Assembly (NCBI RefSeq): GCF_023195515.1
Contig: NZ_JALPKR020000002.1
Location: 3,573,001 to 3,637,000, forward strand
Source: Variovorax sp. S12S4
Lineage (GTDB): Bacteria; Pseudomonadota; Gammaproteobacteria; Burkholderiales; Burkholderiaceae_C
Length of the DNA: 64,000 nt
Direction: 5' to 3'
Made by a program: the position numbers and the translations under genes. Numbering within the stretch: position 1 is the first letter of the stretch; the number at the start of each line of letters is the position of its first letter. Under the pieces are notes generated by a model. The model saw only the letters and a list, made by a program, of their open reading frames with translations, was not told the origin of the DNA and did no database searches. Positions 40,601-47,582 of the stretch are shown here, piece by piece.

Positions 40601-41917
40601 AGCGCCAGCTGTGTGGACCTGAACAGTGCCACCCCGGCCGCCACGTTCGGCACGCTGACGGGCAATCAGCTGGCCATTCCCGCGGCCCACATGGTTGCTG
40701 GGGCGGCCATCACCTGTACGTTCGTGAACGGCTATCCCAAGAACGTGACCGGCCGCGTGTTCCTCGACAACGGCACGGCGGGCGGCATTGCGAACGACGG
40801 ACTCATCAATGGCGGCGAGGTTGGGCTCAGCGGCATCGGCATGCGGCTGACCGACTGCGCGGCAATCACCTTCTCGACCGCCGTTACCGACGGCACCGGC
40901 AAGTACGCGCTGGCCGTGCCTTTCACCATCGGCACGGGCGACGCGCTGTGCGTGGAAGAAACCAACACGGTGTCGCGCATCTCCACCGGCGCCTCGCTGG
41001 GCGTCGTGCAGTTGCCCTCGGGCCAGGCCGTGACCAACACGGGCACTGCCTACACCTACACCCGCGACGGCACGCCGGACCGCATCGCCTTCACCTGGAA
41101 CAGCAGCGGCCACGCGGACCTGAACTTCGGCGACGTCGACCGCAACACGCTGGCCACGGACGGCGCCAAGAACGGCCTTCCGGGCAGCACGGTGAGCTTT
41201 CCGCACACCTTCACCGCGCGCACCGGCGGCGAAGTGAGCTTCGACATTTCGAACTCCGTGGACACGCCGGCGCTCAGCGGCTGGAGCGGCAAGATCTTTG
41301 CCGACACCGGCTGCACCGGTACGCTGCAGGCCGGCGCGGCGCTGCTCTACCCGCCGGCCGCGCCGGTGACAGTCGTCGCCGGGCAAAACGTGTGCATCGT
41401 GATGCAGGAGTTCATTCCCGCCAACGCGATGAGCGGCTATAGCAACACCAGCACCGTGCAGGCCAGCTTCGTCTTCACCAACGCCAGCCCGGGCCTGAAC
41501 GCCACCTACACGGTGACCGACATCACCACCGTGTCGACCAGCGCGCTGGAGCTCCGGAAGGAAGTGCGGAACGTGACGCAGGGCGGCAGCTTCGGCATCA
41601 ACAACCAGGCCAAGCCGGGAGAGACGCTGGAGTACCGCATCACCTACACCAATAACGGCACGACGCCGATCAGCGGCTTGACGGTCAACGACACCACGCC
41701 GCAGTACACCGCGTTTGCCGGCGCGCAGGCGGACACCACGCCCGCCACGCTCGCAAGCTGCCAGAAACACACGCCCGCCAATCCGCCCCCGGCAGCTGCC
41801 GTCGATTGCGGCGCCGCGCAAACGGAGGGGGGAACGGGCGCGCTGAGCTGGAAGTTCACGGGCCCGCTGGACCCCGGCGCCTCCGGAACCGTCCTCTTCA
41901 CAGTCAAGGTGAACTGA
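34673..41917 (+). CDS. Giant exported protein with eight CnaB/SpaA-like repeats (2414 aa)
   Basis: ATG 34673 overlaps the preceding stop (ATGA). A signal peptide (WWLLCAAWLAAVPLSGHAQ) is followed by a unique N-terminal region to about nt 36240 with many Cys. Then come eight prealbumin-like repeats (36242-40732), interrupted by DUF11 domains (~37225-37600 and ~37965-38420), an invasin-type Big_1-like Ig domain (~38430-38720, VVTDNQLANGTAQDVLEAFI) and a jelly-roll-like segment (~39130-39670). An SdrB-like domain (~40738-41000, GRVFLDNGTAGGIANDG), a further beta domain and a terminal DUF11 unit (LEYRITYTNNGTTPISGLTV) close the protein. No transmembrane or barrel anchor. Inferred to be a surface fibre or adhesin. 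Confidence 0.8.
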   Translation: MNMQRLKNTLGSIAGTARWWLLCAAWLAAVPLSGHAQQVLRPQTGTLINGTVVGVNAGGSWRTSCITGFPTGLTMWERYHGATVNGTFANLTGGLRAYELRCSPFTVTEGAAAATITWGAAAQRGVAGRPIDGMTRRGPQACPAGTVIAVLGGVDRMFNGGSGNIYPTQITFTCRPVSVVAGDWFRVAATGGASYTLGITTNDGGTGPGSAVPGPVRAPRTVCAYSATNTCNGLEDLGGGELIDGFSGVRSEFPDARVSQRISFVNYAWSQALGPSTNTATWRPTAGRLPFYPPTVANNIARYQDNYESYASAGTSYSGGAVAPSGVSAYNFVRTGTCTTSHTLATQEDYTCTNIITGRPDLQVRVTVPPDAWTSHGQERNVRLTAKNFGPGRTTATDNSTAMLVLPAGWNTGTLPANCAKAGSPVAVTCQLNPTPLAGSSGPGMTDGGEVSFDIPVFPQPTVAAGSYPVVNGARVCVQAASPGNPHYCTVPNDATVNNDDGIAVDETDTIVLAYLTPPLMPPRVTTTVVSNGGVGSFAFTGTNDAAPVSPIVTTVAGQGESGPTRELAVTRSATFLQQAVPPAGFALRAMSCTGMAPGGTATYDLALRRVTLDAAATDYGANIACTFTNTRVVVTVSKVTEGGTGSFSFTGSNGFAAQSITTSAANTPEEGDPSGLTTVGAATTITEGVPPVGWRLKGIACTGMGAGGTATVNLAARAVTLNAAATAAGSNIACTFTNTKLPTMTVSKVSIGGTDSFAFTGTNGFTATNVTTEDDGVAIAAAEQVLTAANTATSITESVPPPPYALTGISCTGMGPGGTATPNLATRTIALNAAATAPGSDINCTFTNTVQPQLKLVKTAGASSFAVGVPSSYTLTLNNIGPVPTSAPATISDTVPATLTLGTMPAGCSASGQVVSCTVPAGLAGTTGTAAFVIPVTPLPGASPSVANTATATGGGDPLCNATGNCTSSVTTPVLGEPRITLRKTKTNVTGTHTFGFTLTGVTNPTDSIAVTALATPQPSATVHVGKPGVEATVQESSVPAGWPANPVSVSCLDSAAATSGNPTTQLAILNGNTATLPASVMRPAAAITCTFTNTATARIAVDKTASATAGAGGSIVYGLSFANTGPVATGTTLVVSEQLPPGVVANSVVPGTGVTSVSCGTLPSAPGALLNCTMTLPAGGIPATTGVRGFTLNATAPIVATGTVLTNYASTNVNGAGLPVTAAGPGCVSSGTVSCDNAQTAIVVGPAAGSQSGVRVVTDNQLANGTAQDVLEAFIRDESGNPVQAGTVVTFGATPNVAFNGGAVGAAGSCTTTAAGLCQVRATSTVAAVYSTTQVTVGGAVLSGNFSVGEDSYLPSPQPYRFGSRPTVTIRKTSLGGVGTFSFTGSNGLVARNITTTVAGTPVATAVQTLTAANIATTITEGAPLAGYALIDASCTGLGAGGSASRNGRVLTLDAAATAPGSNIVCTFTNAFDANPPPPPVAPTVMCSTNAAVFNTGFDGPVGPPLTTGRDPVWESGVGTATGGPGSVATWARSYIGNKAPASWIASPFGNANWISQYPTTHTGSVDVYHRFTFNMAPSVNPASFALKLDFYSDNSVAGVYINGVLQSLPGVPQGGATPYTYGGFQAGTGASTTLANNWQSGSNTVVVHVKSGAPAQGFLAQATTSALCAPATVNLQKNTLNGAGGPFTFNLTNTTQASGTVSTVAAGTPAQVDGNTAAAGVQTFSASASNRVISITEPAVPGWHLTGASCTDAGAPVGSLGTGASGRTYTIPATSVQLGKSLQCVFTNSASATVTIRKVSLGATGTFGFSGSNGLAAQSLTTTALGTPVAGAIQTVAVPSTVTTITEDPLPTDYALTGVSCTGLGAGGTATPDLPNRRVTLDAAATAPGSNIACTFTNNYTPPYPRVQIVKTTIGGSGSNLFRFALSGLSVASDSITVVGDDSVEGAANITGTAGVGVTISETSPQGWPANPVSASCVDLNSATPAATFGTLTGNQLAIPAAHMVAGAAITCTFVNGYPKNVTGRVFLDNGTAGGIANDGLINGGEVGLSGIGMRLTDCAAITFSTAVTDGTGKYALAVPFTIGTGDALCVEETNTVSRISTGASLGVVQLPSGQAVTNTGTAYTYTRDGTPDRIAFTWNSSGHADLNFGDVDRNTLATDGAKNGLPGSTVSFPHTFTARTGGEVSFDISNSVDTPALSGWSGKIFADTGCTGTLQAGAALLYPPAAPVTVVAGQNVCIVMQEFIPANAMSGYSNTSTVQASFVFTNASPGLNATYTVTDITTVSTSALELRKEVRNVTQGGSFGINNQAKPGETLEYRITYTNNGTTPISGLTVNDTTPQYTAFAGAQADTTPATLASCQKHTPANPPPAAAVDCGAAQTEGGTGALSWKFTGPLDPGASGTVLFTVKVN
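36242..40732 (+). repeat. Eight CnaB/SpaA-like protein repeats with Lys-Glu-Asn triad and Cys pair
   Basis: Units at 36242-36565, 36566-36892, 36893-37222, 37610-37960, 38771-39091, 39692-40048, 40049-40378 and 40397-40732 (boundaries approximate). Pattern: first strand VSKV / IRKT / IRKV, then GSFSFTGSNG, an E-box TITEGVPPxGW, a Cys in SCTGMGPGGTAT, and the closing CTFTNT. The Lys, Glu and Asn correspond to the isopeptide-forming residues of Gram-positive CnaB domains. Units 2-8 have all three; unit 1 lacks Lys (VVSNGG) and has Gln for Glu (FLQQAVPP). Each unit has the two Cys. The repeats diverge at DNA level. Confidence 0.75.
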
Positions 41918-41919
41918 AC

Positions 41920-42825
41920 ATGAGCAGTCCAATTTCAAACGTCGTGACCATGAACCCGGTGGATGCCCGAAGCGAATTCGCCAAGGGCTCCGTGTTGGCG
42001 GCCGAAGCAGTCAACGACAGCAGCGAGCCGGGTGCCCGCCCGACGGCGGCATGGCACCGCAGGGCCCTGCAACCGATGATGTTCGTGCGGCCCGAAGGCG
42101 CGCGTATCGCAGTGGTCGACCCCGAGCTGCGCACGCGCGAATACGCACGGCGCGCCGTCAGGAGATTCGGGCACCAGCCCACAGCCTTTGCGAGCACCGC
42201 CGAGATGGCCGGCGCAGGGGCTGCGCCCACGCTCAAGTTCGACATGGTCTTTCTGGCGCTGGCAAACGACGCCGAGTCGTCCCTGCTGCAGCTGCAGGAG
42301 GTCAAGGCGCTGGTCGGGCACCGCACGCCGGTGCTGTGCCTTGCTTCGCGCAAGCAATTGCAGTCGCTTTCGGACCTGCACTGGAACGCGACCAATGAAG
42401 TGATCGTGAGCCCGACCTCGTTCGTCGAGTTCTGCTGCGTGGCTCGCATGTTCATGCGGCGCTTCGGCGTGAGCGTGCCCGACGCCGACCCGACATGGGA
42501 CTGCTATCGTTTTTCTCTCACGAGCGACGTGGTGGAGGTATCGGGCGAGAGGTCTCAACTGCGTGCGGTCGAATTCGACCTTGCGCTCGAGCTTTTCTGC
42601 CATGCGGGCCACACGCTCACGCGCGACTGGTTGTATTCGTCCGTGTGGGACAAGGGCGAAGACACGCAGTCGCGTTCTCTGGACGTCAGCATTTCCCGCC
42701 TGCGGCGCACCCTGGACCTGAAGAGCAACGGCTGGGACCTGCGGGCCGTGCAGGGCCTGGGATACCGGCTGGAGCGGCTCCATGGAAAGAACCGTGCCAC
42801 TGACTCGCCCGGCGCGCGCGTGTAG
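41920..42825 (+). CDS. OmpR/PhoB-type regulator with degenerate receiver domain
   Basis: A 301-aa cytoplasmic protein. Residues ~60-180 resemble a receiver (ARIAVVDPELRTREYARRAV) but the phosphoacceptor Asp is replaced by Ala113 (MVFLALAND) and the conserved Lys by Ser164 (VIVSPTS), so phosphorylation is unlikely. Residues ~195-292 form a winged-helix domain: LRAVEFDLALELFCHAGHTL, SRSLDVSISRLRRTLD, VQGLGYRLE. An N-terminal 58-residue extension is not family-like. ATG 41920 is 2 bases after the giant gene's stop, so it is in the same transcript, and there is no partner kinase beside it. Probably a dedicated regulator of the surface cluster. Confidence 0.82.
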   Translation: MSSPISNVVTMNPVDARSEFAKGSVLAAEAVNDSSEPGARPTAAWHRRALQPMMFVRPEGARIAVVDPELRTREYARRAVRRFGHQPTAFASTAEMAGAGAAPTLKFDMVFLALANDAESSLLQLQEVKALVGHRTPVLCLASRKQLQSLSDLHWNATNEVIVSPTSFVEFCCVARMFMRRFGVSVPDADPTWDCYRFSLTSDVVEVSGERSQLRAVEFDLALELFCHAGHTLTRDWLYSSVWDKGEDTQSRSLDVSISRLRRTLDLKSNGWDLRAVQGLGYRLERLHGKNRATDSPGARV

Positions 42826-42914
42826 AACTTGTCCTGCAAGAATCATGGAAGGCGACCGGCAAAGCGTGTTTTTCCCGCGGTGAAACTGCCGTCTCCAACA
42901 ACCTGGAGAGCCCG

Positions 42915-43094
42915 ATGCCGGACGATATGGAGATTCGCGTTCCGCAGAACGACGAGCACATCGACATCACCGACCTGAAAGAGGTCGACTACTGGACCAA
43001 GTGGTTCGGCGTCAGCGAAACGCGGCTCCGGTTGGCGGTGGCATCCGCGGGCACCTACAAGGACGACCTGCGGGTCTACCTTGGCCTTCCCTGA
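42915..43094 (+). CDS. DUF3606 family small protein
   Basis: A 59-aa soluble protein starting at ATG 42915 behind GGAG (42905-42908). It reads ... IDITDLKEVDYWTKWFGVSE, then LRLAVASAGTYKDDLR and ends VYLGLP; the YWTKxFGVSxxxLxxAV pattern is that of DUF3606. Small proteins of this family are common next to stress and DNA-repair genes in proteobacteria. No function is established. Easily missed because of its size. Confidence 0.82.
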   Translation: MPDDMEIRVPQNDEHIDITDLKEVDYWTKWFGVSETRLRLAVASAGTYKDDLRVYLGLP

Positions 43095-43140
43095 AGAGCA
43101 GCGGGGCCGCGGGCCGGGTTTGGGCCGCACCCCCTGATGG

Positions 43141-44064
43141 ATGGCTGAATCCAAGGTTGCCATCTACGGCGCGATCGGCGCCAACGTGGCCATTGCCGCG
43201 ACCAAGTTCGTGGTGGCCGGCATCACCGGCAGCTCGGCGATGCTGTCCGAAGGCATCCATTCCGCGGTCGATACCTTCAACGGCGTATTGCTGCTGGTGG
43301 GCATCAGGCTGAGCCAGCGGCCCGCAACACCCGAGCATCCGTTCGGCCACGGCAAGGAGCTGTACTTCTGGAGCCTGATCGTCGCGGTGCTCATCTTCGG
43401 GCTGGGCGGGGGTGTGTCGTTCTACGAGGGCATCCAGCACATCCGCAAGCCGGAGCCGATGCGCGACCCCACCTGGAACTACGTCGTGCTGGCCCTGGCC
43501 TTCGTGTTCGAAGGCACCAGCTTTCTCATTGCGTTGCGGCAATTCCGGGTCCAGGCGCGGGGTGTGCCTTTCTGGCGCGCGCTCGGGCAAAGCAAGGACC
43601 CGACCACCTATACCGTGCTGGCCGAAGATTCCGCGGCGCTCATCGGCCTGGCCGTGGCCGCGCTCGGCATCTACTTGAGCCACCGCTTCGGCATGCCCGA
43701 ACTCGACGGCGCGGCCTCGGTGGTGATCGGCCTGTTGCTGGCGGGCGTGGCGGTGCTGCTGATCGGCCAGGCGCGCGGGCTGCTCATCGGCGAGGGCATC
43801 CGCCCCGAGACGGCGCGCGCCATTCGCAGCCTGGCCATGGAGCAGCCCAGCGTCAGCGACGTCGGCCATGTGCTGTCGATGTACATCGGCCCCGACGAGG
43901 TGCTGGCCATCATCGATGTGAACTTCAAGGAGGGCACGGCCACCGGAGAGGCGGCCGACGCCATCACGGCCATCGAAGGACAGGTGCGCGCGCGCTTTCC
44001 CATGATCCGGCGGCTTTTCATCGAGGCGAGCGAAGCGCCGGTGGAAACCGTCGCGCCTGCCTGA
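43141..44064 (+). CDS. Cation diffusion facilitator family transporter
   Basis: Inner-membrane metal/proton antiporter of 307 aa. Six hydrophobic segments; first metal site HSAVD (H40, D44, in SSAMLSEGIHSAVDTFNG) and a second acidic site in LAEDSAALIG (E162, D163). The C-terminal cytoplasmic domain (~215-300, ARAIRSLAMEQPSVSDVGHV, FIEAS) is typical. Subfamily resembles the Fe/Zn-type group often annotated as cation efflux; the exact metal cannot be read off. No clear ribosome site before ATG 43141, so the start is moderately sure. Confidence 0.88.
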   Translation: MAESKVAIYGAIGANVAIAATKFVVAGITGSSAMLSEGIHSAVDTFNGVLLLVGIRLSQRPATPEHPFGHGKELYFWSLIVAVLIFGLGGGVSFYEGIQHIRKPEPMRDPTWNYVVLALAFVFEGTSFLIALRQFRVQARGVPFWRALGQSKDPTTYTVLAEDSAALIGLAVAALGIYLSHRFGMPELDGAASVVIGLLLAGVAVLLIGQARGLLIGEGIRPETARAIRSLAMEQPSVSDVGHVLSMYIGPDEVLAIIDVNFKEGTATGEAADAITAIEGQVRARFPMIRRLFIEASEAPVETVAPA

Positions 44065-44172
44065 GGCGCCGGGCCGCATCGTCGGCCTTGGCTGACCTGC
44101 GCTCACGTCTTTGCCTGAGCGCTCCGGCCCTGCGCTTGCGCCACTGTCGGGCCTCACTCAGGAGATAGCCGC

Positions 44173-44361
44173 ATGAATACGCCTACACCGCCGCCGGCCT
44201 CGCGCCCGAAGCGCTCGCCAGACGAACCCGAGATCACGCAGGAAGAGTCCGTGCCCACCGACGGCAGCGACACCGAGGGCGAGGAAATGATGAAGAAGGT
44301 CGAGAACAAGAAGCTCGAAGACCCGGGTTCGGCCGAGCACAAGACGCCCGAAAAGTCTTGA
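44173..44361 (+). CDS. Small highly charged hypothetical protein
   Basis: A 62-aa protein with almost no hydrophobic residues: Pro-rich start, then acidic (EPEITQEESVPTDGSDTEGE) and Lys/Glu mixed stretches ending KTPEKS. Likely disordered. The start ATG 44173 follows AGGAG by 8 bases, which supports a real gene. I do not recognise a family. It stands between a cation exporter and the KaiC-like gene; a stress-related role is only guessed from neighbours. Confidence 0.6.
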   Translation: MNTPTPPPASRPKRSPDEPEITQEESVPTDGSDTEGEEMMKKVENKKLEDPGSAEHKTPEKS

Positions 44362-44437
44362 GTGGCGGGAGCTTTGTCTTCTCGCGAAAAAGGCGCCGCC
44401 CTACAGGTAAGGCTCTGCCCCTTAGCTAAAAATCATT

Positions 44438-44484
44438 CCTGCGGGCATCGACTTGCCCGGCCTGCGGAGTCATTTTCCCGCAGG
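44438..44484. promoter_or_regulatory. Inverted repeat upstream of the KaiC-like gene
   Basis: CCTGCGGG (44438-44445) and CCCGCAGG (44477-44484) form a perfect 8-base inverted repeat with a 31-base loop, 60 bases before the start codon. Could be an operator pair or an mRNA stem. Confidence 0.35.
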
Positions 44485-44544
44485 CAGATCGCAAACAGAC
44501 AACAGCGTAAAGAAGGACTGTCTGTCCATACGATGGAGGAAAAA

Positions 44545-46041
44545 ATGAAGATCGACGCCGCGACGGGGGCCACGCAGGAACGCTTGATAAAGATCGGCGT
44601 GCCCGGCCTCGACGATGTTCTGGGAGGCGGCCTCACGGCCAATCGCCTCTACCTGGTCGAAGGCACGCCTGGCGCCGGCAAGACCACCATTGCGCTCCAG
44701 TTCCTGATCGAAGGGGCCAAGCGCGGCGAATCGGTGCTGTATGTCACCTTGTCCGAAACGGGGCATGAGCTCAGGGGTGTCGCAAATTCCCACGGATGGG
44801 ACTTGAGCGGCATCGAGGTGCGCGAAATGCTCCCTTCGGAAGCCGCGCTCGAGCCCGACGAGCAATACACGATGTTCCATCCCTCGGAGGTCGAGCTCAG
44901 CGAAACCACGTTGAGGATCCTGTCGGATGTCGATGTGATCAAGCCCTCGCGGGTCGTGTTCGATTCGCTCTCCGAGTTGCGCCTGCTGGCCGGCAGTTCG
45001 CTGCGCTACAGGCGGCAGATCCTGGCGCTCAAGCAGTTCTTTGCGGGCCGGCAGTGCACCGTGCTGCTGCTCGACGACATGACCGCCATGAAGCACGACC
45101 TGCAGGTGCAGAGCATCGCCCATGCGGTGCTGCGGCTCGAGCAGATCAGCTCCGACTACGGCGCCGCGCGGCGCCGGCTGGTCGTCAGCAAGTACCGCGG
45201 CCAGCAGTTTCGCGGCGGCTATCACGACTACCGCATCGAGCGCGGCGGCCTGCGCGTGTTTCCGCGCCTGGTGGCTGCAGAACATTCGACCGCGCTCACG
45301 CAGGTGCGGATTCCGAGCGGCATCGAGTCGCTCGACGCCCTGCTGGGCGGCGGCATAGAGCGGGGAACGAGCACGCTGTTCGTCGGCGCACCGGGCACCG
45401 GCAAGTCGACCGTGGCGGTGCAGTTCGCGCTTGCCGCGGCACAGCGCGGCGAATGCGCGGCGCTCTTCGTTTTCGACGAGAGCATCAACACCTTGCGCAC
45501 GCGCTGCGAAAGCATGGGAATGGACCTGGGGCCGCACATCGATGCCGGCCGCATCAAGGTAAGGCAGGTCGACCCCGCCGAGTTGTCGCCCGGCGAGTTC
45601 GTGCACCTGATCCGGCTGGCAGTGGTGGAGTCGGGTGCGGCGGTGGTAGTGATCGACAGCCTGAACGGCTATCTCAACGCCATGCCGGACGAGCGGTTTC
45701 TGATTGCGCAGCTGCACGAACTGCTCTCCTACCTGGGGCAGGCGGGCGTGGCCACGCTGCTGGTCGGCGCGCAGCACGGCCTTATCGGCATGCAGATGCA
45801 GACACCCGTGGATGCGAGCTACCTGGCCGATGCCGTGGTGCTGCTTCGCTACTTCGAGCTCGAGGGCGAAGTGCGCCAGGCGATCTCGGTGCTGAAGAAG
45901 CGCGGCGGGGCGCATGAGCGGAGCATCCGCGATTTCTCGATGACCGCCACGGGCCTGAAGATCGGCGAGCCGCTGCGTAACTTCAGGGGCATCCTGTCGG
46001 GCATTCCGGTTCCCATCGACGGCGTGCAGCCCCAATCGTGA
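44545..46041 (+). CDS. KaiC-like tandem RecA-fold ATPase
   Basis: A 498-aa cytoplasmic protein with two KaiC domains. Domain 1 (~10-245) has KIGVPGLDDVLGGGL and Walker A GTPGAGKTT (40-48); domain 2 (~250-490) has RIPSGIESLDALLGGGIERG and Walker A GAPGTGKST (281-289). Walker B regions are RVVFDSLSEL and VVVIDSLNGY. ATG 44545 follows GGAGGA directly and is preferred over ATG 44533. The stop overlaps the next gene's GTG, a histidine kinase, so the pair probably forms a signalling unit. No KaiA or KaiB gene is present nearby; a circadian role should not be assumed. Confidence 0.9.
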   Translation: MKIDAATGATQERLIKIGVPGLDDVLGGGLTANRLYLVEGTPGAGKTTIALQFLIEGAKRGESVLYVTLSETGHELRGVANSHGWDLSGIEVREMLPSEAALEPDEQYTMFHPSEVELSETTLRILSDVDVIKPSRVVFDSLSELRLLAGSSLRYRRQILALKQFFAGRQCTVLLLDDMTAMKHDLQVQSIAHAVLRLEQISSDYGAARRRLVVSKYRGQQFRGGYHDYRIERGGLRVFPRLVAAEHSTALTQVRIPSGIESLDALLGGGIERGTSTLFVGAPGTGKSTVAVQFALAAAQRGECAALFVFDESINTLRTRCESMGMDLGPHIDAGRIKVRQVDPAELSPGEFVHLIRLAVVESGAAVVVIDSLNGYLNAMPDERFLIAQLHELLSYLGQAGVATLLVGAQHGLIGMQMQTPVDASYLADAVVLLRYFELEGEVRQAISVLKKRGGAHERSIRDFSMTATGLKIGEPLRNFRGILSGIPVPIDGVQPQS

Positions 46042-47575
46042 GCGCAGCACCGGCACCCGTCGAGCAGCGCATCCTGTTGCGAACCGCGACCTCCAGGGAC
46101 GCCGTCATGGCCAATGCCGTATTGGCTCGCGCCCAGATCGACACGCACTCCTGCGCGAACCTGTGCGAGCTGGTGCGGGAACTGCAGGTGGGCGCGGGCG
46201 CGGTCATGCTGGCGGAAGAGGTGCTGGCCGATCCGGCCGCGGCCGCGTTGAACGAGGTGCTGGGTTCGCAGGCGCCGTGGTCCGACGTGCCGGTGCTCAT
46301 TCTTGCCCGCCAGGGCGCGGATTCGCGCGTCATTGCCGAGGCCATGGACAAGCTCGCGAACGTCACCGTCATCGAACGCCCGATGCGGGTGGCGTCGCTC
46401 ATCAGCACGGTGCGCACGGCGCTGCGCGCGCGCAACCGCCAGTACCAGTTGCGCGACCTGCTCGACGGGCTGCGCGAAGCCGACCAGCGCAAGACCGAGT
46501 TCCTTGCCACGCTGGCACACGAGCTGCGCAATCCGCTCGCACCCATGAGCACGGCGCTCACCCTGCTGATGCGAAAACCGCATGAGGCCGAGGAAGCCCT
46601 GCGCTACTACGAGCTGATGGGCCGGCAGATCGACCACATGGTGCGGCTGGTGAACGACCTGATGGAGGTCTCGCGCATCACGCGCGGCAAGATCGAACTG
46701 CGCATGGAAGCAGTGGCGCTCGAATCGGTCATCAAGGACGCCATCGAACTGAGCCGCCCCTTGCTCGAAGGCTCGAGGCACGAGCTGACCACGGAGCTGT
46801 TCGCCGAACCGCTGGTGGTGCGGGGCGACGGCGTTCGCCTGACGCAGGTCTTTTCGAACCTGCTCAACAACGCCGCCAAGTACACGGCCCCGGGCGGCAA
46901 GATCAGGATTGCGCTGCGCAAGGAGGGCCGCCAGGCCGTGGTCGAGGTGTGGGACAACGGCACCGGCATCGCATCCGAAATGCTGGAGTCGATCTTCGAG
47001 ATGTTCGTTCAGGTCAGCGGCACTTCCAAGGCGGCGCAAGGCGGGCTGGGCATCGGGCTCACGCTGGTGAAGAGCCTGGTCGAACTGCATGGCGGCAGCG
47101 TCGAGGCCACCAGCGCGGGCCTCGGGCGGGGCGCGATGTTCTGCGTGCGCCTGCCGCTCACGCGCATCGGGGCGGACCTGCCGAGGCCGCAGGGGACGGC
47201 CATTCAAGGCTGGCCGGCTTCCTTGCCCGGCACGGTGCTGATCGTGGACGACAACCGCGATGCGGCCGACGCACTGAGCGACCTGCTGAAGTCGCTCGGA
47301 GCCTCGACCCATGTGGCCTACAGCGGCGACGCCGCATTGCGTGCGGTGGCCGAAGGCGTGCTGCCGGGCCTTGCAATCCTGGACATCGGCATGCCGGGCA
47401 TGGACGGCTGCGAACTCGCCATCAAGCTGCGTGCCAATCCCGCGCTCAGGGGCTGATCCTCGTCGCATTGACCGGCTGGGGCCAGCAGGGCGACAAGGAC
47501 CGCATTGCCATGGCGGGGTTCAACCACCACCTGCTCAAGCCGCTCGATCTTGCGGCGCTTGTCTCCGCTCTGTAG
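46038..47575 (+). CDS. Hybrid sensor histidine kinase, receiver domain frameshifted as read
   Basis: N-terminal ~130 residues form a degenerate receiver-like sensor domain; then a kinase core with H-box TLAHELRNPLAPMSTALTLL (H161), N-box SNLLNNAAKYTAPGG, and GLGIGLTLVKSLVELHGG. The C-terminal receiver begins TVLIVDDNRDAAD and has phosphoacceptor LDIGMPGMDG. As read, translation ends at 47456 (PALRG stop); adding one G to the run 47449-47452 restores LILVALTGWGQQGDKDR and LLKPLD, with the Thr and Lys of the receiver, to the TAG at 47573-47575 (512 aa). No membrane segment. GTG start overlaps the KaiC-like stop (GTGA). Confidence 0.85.
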
Positions 47576-47582
47576 CAACACC

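Noticed and set aside
24272..41917. Repeated DNA that might be tandem repeats or CRISPR-like
   Set aside because: The repetition is at protein level with unit lengths of 320-360 bases and strong nucleotide divergence; there are no short identical repeats with spacers.
44545..46041. A circadian clock gene (true kaiC)
   Set aside because: Two KaiC domains are present, but KaiA and KaiB are absent nearby and such proteins are widespread in non-clock bacteria; named only KaiC-like.
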